From assembly GCF_002775205.1 (NCBI RefSeq), contig NC_036448.1, forward strand, positions 5,420,572 to 5,484,571: DNA of 64,000 bases, read 5' to 3'. Position 1 is the first letter of the stretch; each line of letters opens with the position of its first letter. Origin of the DNA: Xiphophorus maculatus (Eukaryota > Chordata > Actinopteri > Cyprinodontiformes > Poeciliidae). Of the stretch, positions 10,296 to 22,400 are shown in pieces. The notes beneath the pieces were generated by a model that saw only the letters and a list, made by a program, of their open reading frames with translations, ran no database searches and had not been told where the DNA came from. A program made the position numbers and the translations under genes.

Positions 10296-13200
10296 ATGGA
10301 GGAGGTAAAAACCGAAAGCTGTCAGAACATTGTTAATCTCAGGTTCTGCTCTGTAAGATGGAGATTACAGCGTCTTGTAGATCCATACACGTGTCTTTGT
10401 ATTGATGTCTGTGTGACGTACTTTCTAGATTTTTGTTCAATAGTATAAAATAATGTAGCTTTGTAAAAAAAAAAAATTCTGGCCTTCAAAGGGTTCAAAT
10501 AATGAAAATGTAATTATATACGCTACAGTCTACGGCACAGAAGAAGAATGCATTTTAGGGCTTAATAATAAAAATATTGACACGGAAAATTAAATATTTT
10601 TACAACAGATTTTAAGAAACTAACTGAATCTCAGTCTGATTTATTATTTTTTAAAATTTTATTTTAATATGTTAGAAAGTAATTATAATGAATGTCAATC
10701 AACGTTTCTGTCAGACATTGACAATAATGTATGTTTTTATTCAATACGAAAAAAGGGAATATGCTGGGCTTTACGGGGTTATACTGCTAAAGCATGAATA
10801 TTATCTTATAGGTATATTTCTGAAGCAATTTTAACAGAATAACATTTTGGTGGAAAATATAACTCTGTTATAATTTTAAATCTGCTACTGCCAAAACTGA
10901 TTCTTGGCAGAGACAAATGCGTTCACATTTTAAAAGACCTTTTGATAGTAAGCTGCGGCCCGGATGGTTAATGGTTTATTCATTAAAGAATGAACCAAAC
11001 TGAAGTAAATTCAAAATAATTGTCTTCTTTCCCAAATATTCTTTTTAAATTTGTTAAATTATTTTATTTTATTATTTTTTGTATTCAGGAAGGATCAATT
11101 AACTTCAAAGCTCTGAGGGCTAAATTTCAGGAGGAGGGTCTCCTGGCTCATTCAAAAATCAGTCGACCAGCTGTTGCTGAAAAACCCAAACTCCTTCAGC
11201 CTTTTCTAGGACACTGCAGCTCCGTGGCCAGTTGTATCGCCACGGCTGTGGAAGACCACACCCCTGAAATTCCCCGTGTCTTCTTCAGAGATGGGGTTCG
11301 GTCATCTGGAGGCAAGCGCCCGATTTCCTTTCCCCCTCGCTCTAAGCAGACCTCTCCCTCATTTCAGCTTGCAAATGGAGATGGCTCAGCAAAGCATCAC
11401 CTCAAAGACTGGCACATGCCTTTGGTGCTCCCTGTGCCCCCTGTGAAAGACCATAAGGTAGATGCACCAACTGGAAAGGAGCAAAAACTGGAGGCAGAGA
11501 CCAGGAAAGAAGTCTTCTCACATACTAAGATAAAGAAGAAGGGGTTGTTGCTTCCTTTCAAATCAGTCAAGGCATCAAAAAACTTTGCTGGTAATGGCGA
11601 GGAGCTCACATACGGTGATTTACCCAATAGGCCTGGTGACGCTCCCAGTGATTTCTCTTCCATGGACAAACAAGGCTCAGAGGAACGACCTTCCCTTCAG
11701 AGTGACCAGTCGACCTCTGAGAACGCCATCTCCAGTCCTGAATTCGTAGTCTCCCCTCCTTCACCAGAAACGTGTCCAGACTCTGACAACAGGATTCTGA
11801 GCACTTTGGAGAAGGCCAAGAAGAAACTCTCACGTCGACAGATTGCAATTCCGCCTAAAACCAAAGGCTTGCGTTCACCTGACTACAGCTGCATAGAGAA
11901 GACCTTCCGTTTGTCTCCAAAGAACCCTGACCGCCTTGGTTCAGATGTCCTCGTACCTCCATCCTCAAGCCTTCCACACTTGGCCTGTATTTCTGCTCGG
12001 CCTTTCTGCAAAGCCAACAACTCTGCACGCAGTAGGTTACCTACATCAAATATTACCTTTTCAAGTAATTATTAGTCATTTGGATAACAATTGTTTCTTT
12101 TTTTCTACCAAAGAGCCATCTTTTGATAAGCACCTTATGTTGGAGAAAGCCAGCCAGCTACCGGTGAGGACTAGTGAACCTTATTCACCCCGGAGACCCT
12201 TAAAGAAGCTGCTACCTGAGTTGTGGACTCTTGGACCAGTTCCAGTAAAGCCCCCTAGACCTTCAACAGTTGATCTTAGCTCTTACCATGCAGTCCTAGC
12301 AAAAGGTAAAGGTAACGGAAGCTTTTGCTCAATCGTCAGTAGAGATTACAGGGGTTGTCTTTCCACTAAATTTACCTTTGGTTTCCTTTTTGTAGAAACA
12401 TTACCTGGTTGGTGCCAAACACCCAAAAAGGAGGCAGTGTCTGTCCTTGATGTTCCAGATTTTCCAGACTTTGAGACTTCAGAGTTGGAAAAGGCAGAGG
12501 CTGAACCTGTTGACATTGCCGCATTAGAAATGGAAGCTGTAGACATAGTTGTTGGTAATCCTGCAACACCAGCCGTATCAGAGGCCACCGATTACGGGGG
12601 TTCGGATTCTGCCTTGGCAGTTTGTGAACCTAGAGAGTCAAATAGGATCAATATAGTCCAAGATCTAAACCTTGGCACCTTACACATAATACCCCTTGAT
12701 CCAGCAAGCTTTCCCGAACCAATAAACCCGTTGGAGTTCCCACAGCTGCCGCTACCAGAGCGGCGGTCCTACAGTGAAGACGCTGCTGTAGATTCTTTTC
12801 TCAATTCTCGCTCCGATCAGATCTATGTAGGGGCTACTGAGAAACTGACTGTCCCAGAGGAAACTGAGTTTTTGGGCCAGCCAACACCAAACCACAAGAC
12901 TCAAATGCAACCAAGGTGGGTTTGGTGGCAACAGTTGGGTAATGTGTCTGTTCAGCTGTTAGATTTCTACTCCTGAATCTGGATCGTTTCCGTTTTCTAG
13001 AGAGCATCATCAGAGCTGCTACTACGAAACCTGCGATAATGTTTATGAAGATGTGGAGATCAACAAACACCTGTCAAGCCATATGTCAACCAAGCAAAAA
13101 AGCAGATTACGAAGTACAGTTTGATATTTGTTTTCTCATTTAAATGAGAATCGTTGCAAAGGTTCATCTTAATTTAACATTCTCATTTCCTCCAGATCCA

Positions 13201-16200
13201 TATGCAGACAGCCAGTTAAGGGTAAGTGCATTTAATGTTTTATGAAGTGCAGGGTAAAATATTTCTATGTACAAATGCAATGGAATAAATATCATTTACA
13301 TATAAAATGTCTTGTGAAAAATTTATGGAAAAAATATTTTTCCCTCCAAAAAATGTTTTAAACGATACAAATCTGTGGTGTTGTTCAGGATGGTTGTCCT
13401 ACTTAAAGGTAACGAGCCCCATCTCAGTTTGAATGCGTTTGTAGACTCTAATAAGTTTTCTCCCTAAATTACCCTAAGTTGTAAATATATTGCAAAAATA
13501 TGCCATATTCAAATCCCAAAGGAGTATTGAGAGTCCTATAAATGTTTATTGATGTATTCCAATTGTAATGAACTTGCATTTTTCATGCTAATGTAATGTT
13601 TAGCCGGTTGAACGGTCTCTCGACAGCAGGTGGTCACATCGGACACAAATCACTTTGTCCAATTAGTGGAAAGAACAAAATAGGCAAACATTAGTATCTG
13701 ATTAAAAGAGTATAAATACATGTGCAGGCACAACTTATCAGATTTTTATTTGGATAATTTTCTCCTTCCTCTTTATTTGTGGCGCTCTGTTGTACGAAAC
13801 CCAATGAAGTCCATTGAACACGAGAAACGGTTGTATGTATGCTAAACCGTGTGCTCATTTCTAGAAGGGGGAAGCGTGTCTTCACAAACGACCACGGCAT
13901 CCATGGTATGTGTTTCCAAACATTCACATAGTCCACTTGCTTCCTTTTTGTATCTTTGACATAAATTCTAATTAATGATCTCTAAAAACAAAAACTCAAA
14001 CTCTCGTCACCGTCTGGATTATTTTTGCTATTTTTTCCTATAAGTGTACCAAAACGTAGAAAATATGATTTAATCCAGGTTCTGTTTGCAGTAATAAATA
14101 GTTCTTATTCTCACTTTTGTCATGATCACTTAGTATCATAAAATACCATGACAAAACTTTAAGTCCATGTCGCCCACCCCTATTCGCTGATCCCGCAGAG
14201 ATCACTCTGCAGGTGTTGCACCAGAACAGGAAATATATATTTTTGTAATCCACCACATAATAAACGTATTTGACATGTTTGTGCTACGATCAGGAAAACG
14301 TCCTGGTTATACAATGCAAAAACAAAATCTTATGTATTCTTGGTCTAGTTTCTAGTTTGAATATCTTGGTACACTTGAAACGAGACTAAGCTACCGTACA
14401 GGTAACTTTTCAGGAACATATATGGGAGCTTGTTTCAGTCAATAATTTCTTAGTACTAATGAAAAAGTTATAGTTCCATTGGCATTTCGCATATGGCACA
14501 TTATATTACATGTAACTTTGGAAAGATGTCTTATAAGTGAAATATTCTGCCAGTGGAACAATTACATTTTCATCAATATTAAGGAACTATTGGCTTCAAA
14601 CAAGTTCCTATTTCTTTCTGGAAAGTTACTTGTAAGGTAATTTTGTTCTATTTCAAGTGTACTAGTTTATTTGCACCGGAAACTGGACCAAAAATACTTA
14701 CGATTTTTTTTGTTTTTCCATTGTACGTCTCGTACCCTCCATGTTGTTTGTAGTAAGTTGAACAGTCTAATCTTTCTGTAGGCAGTGCACAAGCCCCTAC
14801 ACTGCTGACCACAAAGAACAGAGGAAGAGAGAGAAGCAGCGACTTGAAAAGGAGAAAAAAGAGCAGAAAGAGAGGGAGAAGAAGGAAAATGAAATGAAAA
14901 AAAAGTTCAAAGTGAGCAATACAATTCAGACAAATCTGAACTCTATCTTGCTTGTTTAAAAATCAGCGATTGACCTCCTTTGCTGACTCCGTAGGTGACT
15001 GGGGAGGAAGAGCCGATGTACCACGCCAAGGTCATGGTGGCCAGCAAGGTCCGCAAGAACGACCTGCCTGTGAGGAACGGCGACACGGTCAGCATCATCC
15101 GGACTACCAACTGCCCCAAAGGCAAATGGTTGGCCAGGGATGCCAACCTCAAGTGTAGGTTTAATTAGAACAAATAACTAAGATTAAACGTGGTTCTTTT
15201 TATTTGTTTTTTTTTTGGATTGTTTCCTTTTTCTTTTTTAGCTTAACGTTGTTGTCAGTCTCTGTTGTCCCCTCTCTGTCGTAGATGGCTATATCTCTGT
15301 GATGAATGTCGAGTTAAACATCAAGGACATGCTGGAACTCGGCAAAAAGGCTCAAGCAGCTGGACGGGGAGCCTACGTCGAGCCGGACACCATCAGTATT
15401 GGTAGCCGGTACTTGGAAAAAAAAGACAACTGGATTTCTTTATTTTGTTTTATAAGATCAAAGCTCCACGCATGCAGTGATGAATCCTGACACATTTCTC
15501 CCCTCTCTCCCCCTGTCTTTTCCCAGATCCTGTAAGTATCCACAGCCCTCCGGCCCGTTGCTTACATTTCAAGCACTCATTGTGTCAGAACGCGCTGAAC
15601 GGTACAGAAAATGTTTGCGCTCGTTGATTGACGAAGCACCACGTCAGTCGCCATGTTCGCCATCTGCTTCAAAGCTGTGTTTTTTTTTTGTTTTTTTTTT
15701 TTTTTTTATTGGGAGTGAGGCTGCTGAACGTCTCTCACCAACATGCATGCTGGTCTTAATCACAGCAGTTTGTTTCTCCACAGTCACAGATGACAGCGAG
15801 GAGTGGGCCTGTGAGGATGAAACTCTTTCGCCATCCTATGAAAGCCAGTATGACCATCGTTGTCCTCATTAGGGCTGAAAGTGCCCTGATGACGCAATAT
15901 CCTAGCAGATGGAAAGTATTTTAGTGTTCATTCCTCTCTCTTTGTTTCTGTGCCGTAGTGTTGCTCAGCAGACTGTTTCAGAGCCAGAAATGTGTAAGTA
16001 TATGAAGTATGTAAGTGCTGGGGGAAAAACCCAACCAAAAATTCAGTGTGTCACTTGAGAGGGAAGAGGGCCGTCTCTGTTTGGTTGGTGTTGCGTGTGG
16101 ACATATAGCAGACTGCTTTTTACTGCGCTGTACAATTCTCAAAACTTTGTTGATATTCCGCTAAGGTCAAGAAACCCACTTTTTTTGCAATTTCTGTGTT

Positions 16201-18586
16201 TTCTATAAAACAAGGAACACAATTAAAAATCACTCTTGAGTATGTTTGTTCCCTCATCCTCCTACCACTTCCTGTTTTCTTTCTTTTCTTCTAGTAGTAA
16301 CATCTGGTTGTTGATCATGTGACTCGTGTGATGCAGAAAAAATGGCTGAGAGGGGCTTAAAAACCCCCTCATCCTAGCGCAAAAAATTTTTTTATCCAAA
16401 AACGGGAGTTTGTTCAAAATTGGCATGTTTTCATTAAGCAAATTTATTTTCTTAATTCCAATCTTACAGTTTTATGGTCGATGGAAACCCAGCTTGACAT
16501 GCCTTTTAACGTGCCGTTTCACCACACCGTGTCCGCCACTCCTGCTGTTTTTGCATGGCTAAGCTAATTCCCCTTAGCTCCTTGTCATACCTTTGTCCTT
16601 CATGTGCTCATTTTGTCAGCTTGCGTTCATGTGGATGCCCAGCATACACTCAGTGACGGCAACCTGGAAGACCAACACACACAGTAAGCCCCAAACACAC
16701 ACTGTCACAGCAGAGAAAACAGTTTTATGCCAACATAAGAATTAACAATTGTGGGTTAGCGGTGATGAGCTAATGCAATGCCTTTAAACGTATTAATAGG
16801 CAACTCTTGAGTGTGTTTTAATGTGAAAGACTAAGAAGTAGTGTGTAAATCTGAAGTAAGATCAAGAAAAACAATTTGCAAAAAACACATGAATTTGGTC
16901 CAATATGTCAGGGTGAGTTACAGAAGTCTCCTAATAGAAAGATTACCTTAATGTATTGACTCTTTGCATAAATTGAATACTAGAACATTAGCTTGAACAA
17001 ACAAATTTGCACCTGCTGGATAAAATTAGTCCGAAGGATCACTACATTTGATTGTGTCTAGGACTGCAACTGTCGATTATTTTAGTAAACAATTATTCTG
17101 ACGATTAATCTGATTTTTAAAAAATGGGCACATTCTGCAGATTTTTCATTTAACCCCTTACACTTATTTTTATACAGCATTAGAAATACCTTAAGAGATG
17201 CAAACAAACAAGTAATTCAGTTCCTTTTTCAAATAAGATAATAAACATATTAAAATAAAATATTGTCTAAAATGCAACATGTTGGCCTTCAATGAATGCT
17301 TGATCATTTGTAGCAGAGGATGCATCCTCAGCTATGAAAATGCCTCCAACATCAGTATAGTTTTGGCTTGTTTACTGCTATGGGTGTTTTTATTTAAGCA
17401 AATTGTCTCCAGTTAATGATTAATCGATCACTTAATTAGTGGGCAATTATTTTAAATAATTGATTCATCCTGATTAAGCCAATTAATTGTTTCAATCCTA
17501 GTTGTATTGAGTGCAAATATCTCTCCTACACTTGTAGCAGTGGCAGTTCTTGAAATGGGCTGCATGGGCTGTTGTCCAGGGCGGCATTAGAAAGGGAGGC
17601 AGGACACCCAAGAAGTAAAAAAAAAAAAATATCTACATCTTATTTGTCTGCTGTGCCTTGAACAAGTTTACAGTGAAGTAAGTTTCCCATTTTTGTTGGT
17701 GAGTAGGGAGGGATTAGTTAGCCTGCTTTCTGCTGGAAAGAAACTCACATAATTACTTGAGTATTAATTGGTTGGGGGGGGGAGAAGGAACTTGCCCAGG
17801 GCCCCATTCCGGCAAGAACCACCACTGCCCTGTTGGTCAGTAAAATGTGACTCAGAAATGTCACCTGCTTTACAGAACCAGACACGAGGCTCTGCAGAAA
17901 CTAGCCCTCTTGGTCCAACACGGCAAAGACGGAGGAGCGACTCCTACCAAGTACAGTTTTCTGCCGCCGCCTCTCTGCCAACACTTCCCACTGTCCCCGC
18001 CTCGTTCTGCTAATAACTTTTTGCTTATCCTGTTTGTCTCGTTCAAAGTGCTGACACGTCAAGTGAGTTGACAGTTTAATATTGTTCCTCCGTTGACGTC
18101 ACCGCTCCTCTCTCACTGATAACGGTGAAGCTAAAACAAGGGCACTCACGCACACATCACCTCGGGGCCTCTGCAGTCTAAACACAACTCGGAGACTTTT
18201 TTTTTTTACGTGTGATGGAAAACAGCTCAACGGGGAGCGTTTTATCTCCCGTGACTTGTAGACGAGAGGGTGTTGCGTGTTTTACAGACCTACAGTTCAA
18301 AGTTGGTGTGACTGGCGTATCATTCTTGTCTTTATCTAGGTCCCCTGTGTGCGGTTGAGGAGCCTCCGTATCCGTAAGTGTTGCTTCCGTCTAATCAGAA
18401 GGAGAAACTGGAATCTCCTTGGTCCTTGTTTATAGTACTGAAGCACTCAGGATTTGTTTTTTTACCCCCAACCTGTACTTAAAGCATTTTTCTTTGTTTT
18501 TAATTTTTTGTGACAGCGAACAGGAGATTGACTTCACAGAGATGGAGCTGCTTCCCCCTCCTCCTCTATATGCCGACACCCTCTGA
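10296..18586 (+). CDS. fyb2: FYB2-like (ADAP-related) adaptor protein, complete gene
   Basis: Coding exons are 10296-10304, 11089-12031, 12114-12305, 12396-12915, 13001-13113, 13196-13221, 13865-13905, 14782-14911, 14995-15154, 15285-15408, 15527-15531 (microexon), 15784-15847, 15959-15993, 16620-16683, 17876-17950, 18049-18062, 18340-18373 and 18517-18586. Phases agree; 2619 nt give 872 aa. The N-terminus has the FYB2-type NFKALRAKFQ motif. A proline-rich LGPVPVKPPRPSTVDL follows, then YEDV tyrosine motifs. A charged helix (about 615-658, ending KKKFK) leads into a helically extended SH3 domain (about 659-730, KVMVASKVRKNDL to KYGYISVMNVEL). FYB-family adaptors bind SKAP and SLP-76 proteins and link antigen-receptor signals to integrins; this role is inferred from the family. 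FYB2 rather than FYB1 is chosen because of one hSH3, the N-terminus and C8-PLPP3 synteny. The donor of exon 10 is ambiguous (see the microexon). Confidence 0.88.
14310..14730. mobile_element. Fold-back MITE, about 0.4 kb
   Basis: The two halves are imperfect inverted copies. The left half has TTCTTGGTCTAGTTTCTAG, GTACACTTGAAA and AGCTTGTTTCAGTCAATAAT. The right half has ATTGGCTTCAAACAAGTTCC, TTTCAAGTGTAC and GAAACTGGACCAAAAATA. There is no coding sequence. It lies in the fyb2 intron between 13905 and 14782. A related single arm is at 3660-3860. Confidence 0.7.
15527..15531 (+). other. fyb2: Candidate 5-nt microexon of fyb2 (ATCCT)
   Basis: A long pyrimidine tract and CCCAG acceptor (to 15526) are followed after only five bases by a strong donor, GTAAGT (15532). 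With exon 10 ending at 15408 (CCG before GTACTT) and exon 12 starting at 15784, the frame reads ISIGSRSFTDDSEEWACEDE. Skipping the microexon while using the other donor (exon 10 ending at 15401) also stays in frame and gives ISIVTDDSEEW. Both products are possible; the microexon version keeps the GSRS and F residues that I expect from FYB-family proteins. Confidence 0.6.
16290..16500 (+). repeat. Dispersed noncoding repeat, copy 2 of 4
   Basis: It includes TAACATCTGGTTGTTGATCA, CATCCTAGCGCAAAA, then TTTTCATTAAGCAAATTTAT and TTTTATGGTCGATGGAAACC. The same order of phrases recurs at 37455-37680 and in part at 24660-24800. It lies in a fyb2 intron. Confidence 0.55.
17050..17505. mobile_element. 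hAT-like nonautonomous element
   Basis: It begins TAGGACTGCAACTGTCGATT and ends AATTGTTTCAATCCTA, so the ends form imperfect inverted repeats. The inside is AT-rich with ATTAATCGAT-type motifs common in fish hAT MITEs. No transposase is seen. It lies in the fyb2 intron between 16683 and 17876. I could not find a clean target-site duplication. Confidence 0.5.
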
Positions 18587-18838
18587 TCAAGATGGCTGTA
18601 GTGTGCACCAATCGGGGGAAACAATTTGTTTGATTTATCTTTACTAGAGCTATAATTTCACAATGGTTTGAACACTTTTACTTTCTTTAAACGCACTCTC
18701 AAAAGTTGACGCCGACGCACACAGTTGATGATTGCACTGGATTTGGGCGGAAATAAACGGTTGTTTGCGGTTGCTTGACGTTCCGACAGTGGTTAATGAG
18801 ATTGTTCTGTTTTAAGTTTTTCTTTCCATGTTGCACAA

Positions 18839-18844
18839 AATAAA
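18839..18844 (+). terminator. fyb2: fyb2 poly(A) signal
   Basis: AATAAA lies 253 bases after the fyb2 stop (18584-18586). The next gene, plpp3, starts translation only about 620 bases further on the same strand. Confidence 0.75.
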
Positions 18845-19119
18845 TCCCATTGACTCTTCTGAATCGCACTCCTTACATTCCCCGTTGAGCCGACTCATTT
18901 TGAAACCGTTTAACGGAGGGGGATTTAAGAACGAAAAAGAAAAAAAAAATTCCCATTCATGACTTATTCAAAGCGTGGAGAAAAACTGTAATATCACTGG
19001 AACTAAACAAATACAGACGCCTCCACTTTTTGAACCCTGGACAAACGAAAGCGAAATCCATCTTCTGACTGACTGCGCGTCTGTGAAATCCCCTCTGGAT
19101 GCTGCTGTGTTGACTCCTG

Positions 19120-19464
19120 CATCCTTAAGCAGGTCGAGTGTGTGTAGGGGGGGGAATATCCATATGGTATTAATTGGGGAAAACGGGGCGGGGGGGGGGG
19201 AGGGTTGGAGAGGGGCGTGGTTTAGGAGCCTGTCAGACTTGAAACAGCCAAAAGGAAGAGAAGAAAGGATGGCGAGAACAGAAGAAAGCGCCGAACTGTA
19301 GTCGTAGAAAGTCCGGGGGGGGGGTAAAAAAGTACTGACTGTTTAAAAAGTGAGAGGAGAACCCAGCGCGCGAGCCCAACTGACTCACGCTGAGCGGCTC
19401 GAGACGATCTTTGAAAAGCAACAACCTCCGTTCGACTAGAGTTGCGTAGATAAAGGGGTTTTAA
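19120..19464 (+). promoter_or_regulatory. plpp3: plpp3 promoter and 5' UTR, G-rich
   Basis: Runs of G (19147-19154, 19187-19203, 19315-19324) with CGGGGCGGGG-type GC boxes and GGGCGTGG lie just upstream of the plpp3 start. The G runs could form quadruplexes. There is no TATA box. An in-frame TAA at 19462-19464 directly precedes the first ATG, so the coding region cannot extend upstream in this exon. Confidence 0.5.
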
Positions 19465-22400
19465 ATGCAACGCTGTGTGAAGATCATGGCAGCCGACACG
19501 AAGAGCTCACTGGGCAGCAGTATCTGCCCAAACCGCAGCCGGAGAAAGCTGCTGGTCGCCGTGGATCTCTTCTGCTTGTTCTTAGGTAAGCCCAGCTCAC
19601 ATTTACTACTGTTCATATACAGCGTGTGATACTACAGCAGCGTCGCGTGACCGTGTGATGTAATGAAAGTTTAAAATATGTTGTAATTGTAACATCAACT
19701 ATTAAATCTGCCGATTCAAGCAAACGTATTGGGTGATTATGGCTGAAAAAAGTATCACGAGGCAAGCGCTTCTTATCAGTCGGTGTCAGTAGTTATTAAT
19801 CAACGTTTTGTTTTAATACTGCCAAACTGGTTACATGACTTTTCCACAGTTTCCTCTCCAGCTGTTGTACTCATTTTCTACTTTCTATTCCAGCAGTTGT
19901 TTTTTTATTTTATTTTAATTTTCTCTTTTTAAGGAGTTATGAGGCAGGGTGGCAACACCTGAAACCGTTGCTGCTATTCAACAGGTTGTTGCTAGGTAAC
20001 CAAAGACGGAGTTAGTTGACGCCACCAATCTTGTTTAGCTGGCCGATAGATTCCCAGAATGCTGTTCGGTTCTAGTTCGGAGTTCAGTGATATTACTCAG
20101 TATATCTGACGGATATTATTTTGATATTAATCACATGTCTACCGTTGTATATATACATTTCTTGCCCCGCCCTACTTGGCAGCTGGGTCAGTCAACCCTA
20201 ATGAAATATGACGGCTTAATATCCCCTAGTCAAACCCACATAATTAAGCGCATAAATTTGACAAGTCATATAACAGATTGGGTAATAGTCAAATATTGTT
20301 GAATATTTGAGTTCTGAGTTGTTTTATTTCTCTGCCTTTTTCAACCTCAGAAGTAAAGAGAAACTTCTTAAATCTTTTCCAACAACAGGGATTTAATTGA
20401 CCATCCTGAATAATTGCATTTTGAAAGAACACGTTTACAAGTGATAGTGTATGAATAATGGGAAATACATGTGATTCAGCCATCACATTTTTGACTTTAA
20501 AGTGCTTCACTTTAATATATTGTAACGGCTGATATTTAGTTCCAGTTGTAAATTGCGATAAAGGTTGTGATTGGTGCATAATTGTGGGTCTTGAAGCAGC
20601 TGCAAATTAAAACCAAACTCCAGTCTCAGACTCAGAAGCTCTTGTTTAACCCACGAAATAATCTGTTTTTTATCTTTTCCAAATGTTACATGAGTTCCTT
20701 GTGTTCTGTTTCTAATCGGTTCCTGAAAATGCGCTTGGCTTAGAGGAAACCCACTAATGAACTGTTCCAGCATTTCTTCCCTCTCCACCCACACCTGTAA
20801 CCATACGAACCTCTGTTTTTGACTTCTTTTTTTCCCCCAGAATGGCTCAAATTCCTCACAGCAACAGGAATGCTTCAGATGTGAACATCTGCTGAACTAC
20901 ACGCTGTGCGTCTGGCTTAAGTGGTTATTTACCAGACCAATGTGGGTGTTAAAAATCTCACAGCAGCTGCTGGTAGATTTAGTTTTTGATGCGGAAACAT
21001 TTTAGAAATTAAAATGACTTACCTCGTCCTTAATACTAATTGATGCTTGATGTAACCATATGTCCGTAACGTGTTGAAATGTCAGAGTGAAGCTGCAGTT
21101 GTAAGTCAAATGTTATAAATAACGCTGTTCCATTTTCCTGGCAAATCCACTGACTGTTTTACAATCTTGTAGAAAGTAATCTTTTTTCTTTTTTTTTTTT
21201 TTCATGTGCTATGTTTAGAGTCAGGCTAGTTTTCATCTCTGTGGAGGGTAAATCCCCATCATTTGTATCATTTGTTCCATAAACTTAACAGAGAGAAACT
21301 TGTCAACAAACCAGCAGTGTGTTTCTGTCTAAAGATGTCGGGTTAGAGTCTGACCGCAAGTAGGAAACTGTGGGCCACAACTAGCAATCTCCCGGGTCCG
21401 CTCTCGGCGCAGTTACTCCTGCCTCCAAGGACGTTATTTGGGCGTTTTACGGCGCTCCGGCGCCCCTGCTCTTTGTAGATCATTGGTTTCAGTAAAGATG
21501 AGAGTTTTCTGACAGGAAAACGTCATCCTGACTCGGATCCGACAGGAAACATTTCAGTTTACATTAGACTGCGGAAGGTGGATATAGTGTTTCCCAGTTA
21601 ACCCCCTAATGGCATTCAAGTGGATGGCTAATAAGTCAAACATGCAAGCAAAGATACTCATACCATTAAACATTTATGAAGTTTGTCAGTTGAAAAAGAT
21701 CTTGAAAGATTAGTTGGCAAATTCAAAATGTTTCTCTTTTAGGGATTGTTTTTGTTTTTTTACTCCCTGTCTACACAGCCTGGTTTTAACCAGACAACTC
21801 AGAACCGTCACTTGAGGAACACACCATGTAGCTGATTAAAACGTCTCTCATTGTACACCTGAAGAAACAAAACTTGTACGCCAGAAAAATGTCACCAGCA
21901 GGTGACATTTCTATCCATGTGATTTCTATCAATCAAACTCGTTTGGCTCATTTTGTTTCCCCGTACGCCGTGGAAACATGAGTGAAGGTTTACCTCAGAC
22001 TCAGCGCTGGTATAACTGGTTATTTGAAGGCACAGCTTGAAAGTTCAAAAACAGCCACGTCATTGTGTGTATGGATGCATTTGCGTGTGTGGGCGTGTGT
22101 GTGTGTAGGGCTCAGACATGTTCACGCACTCCACCGCAGACTGCAAGCAATCAAGTGGAAAATGTTTGTTTTTACAGTCACATCTTGGTGTTTTGCTGAA
22201 CGCCTCCAGCACATGTTGAGCATTTTCCACAGATATAAGAACCTGGCGCGGTGCTGAAAAACCCAACAACACCCCTCAACGTTTGATTGTTTTATGTCGA
22301 GACGAGGGTTGGGCCAACAGAAAACATACCTGAAGACAAAAATATAAATGTTTAACATGATTAACTTGCTTTGATTTAAAGCGGAAAAGCAACAGTTACA

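Noticed and set aside
10305..11088. Missing additional 5' coding exon of fyb2
   Set aside because: The nine-base first coding exon (ATGGAGGAG before GTAAAA) joins in frame to GAAGGATCAATT; nothing else in the interval has coding character.
11936..12976. Single long exon of fyb2 reading through 12032-12113
   Set aside because: It changes frame relative to the upstream exon; the GTAGGT donor at 12032 and AAAG acceptor at 12113 give the consistent frame.
13389..13408. Small fyb2 exon between TTCAG and GTAACG
   Set aside because: In the required phase it contains a stop (ACT TAA); joining 13221 directly to 13865 gives an uninterrupted frame.
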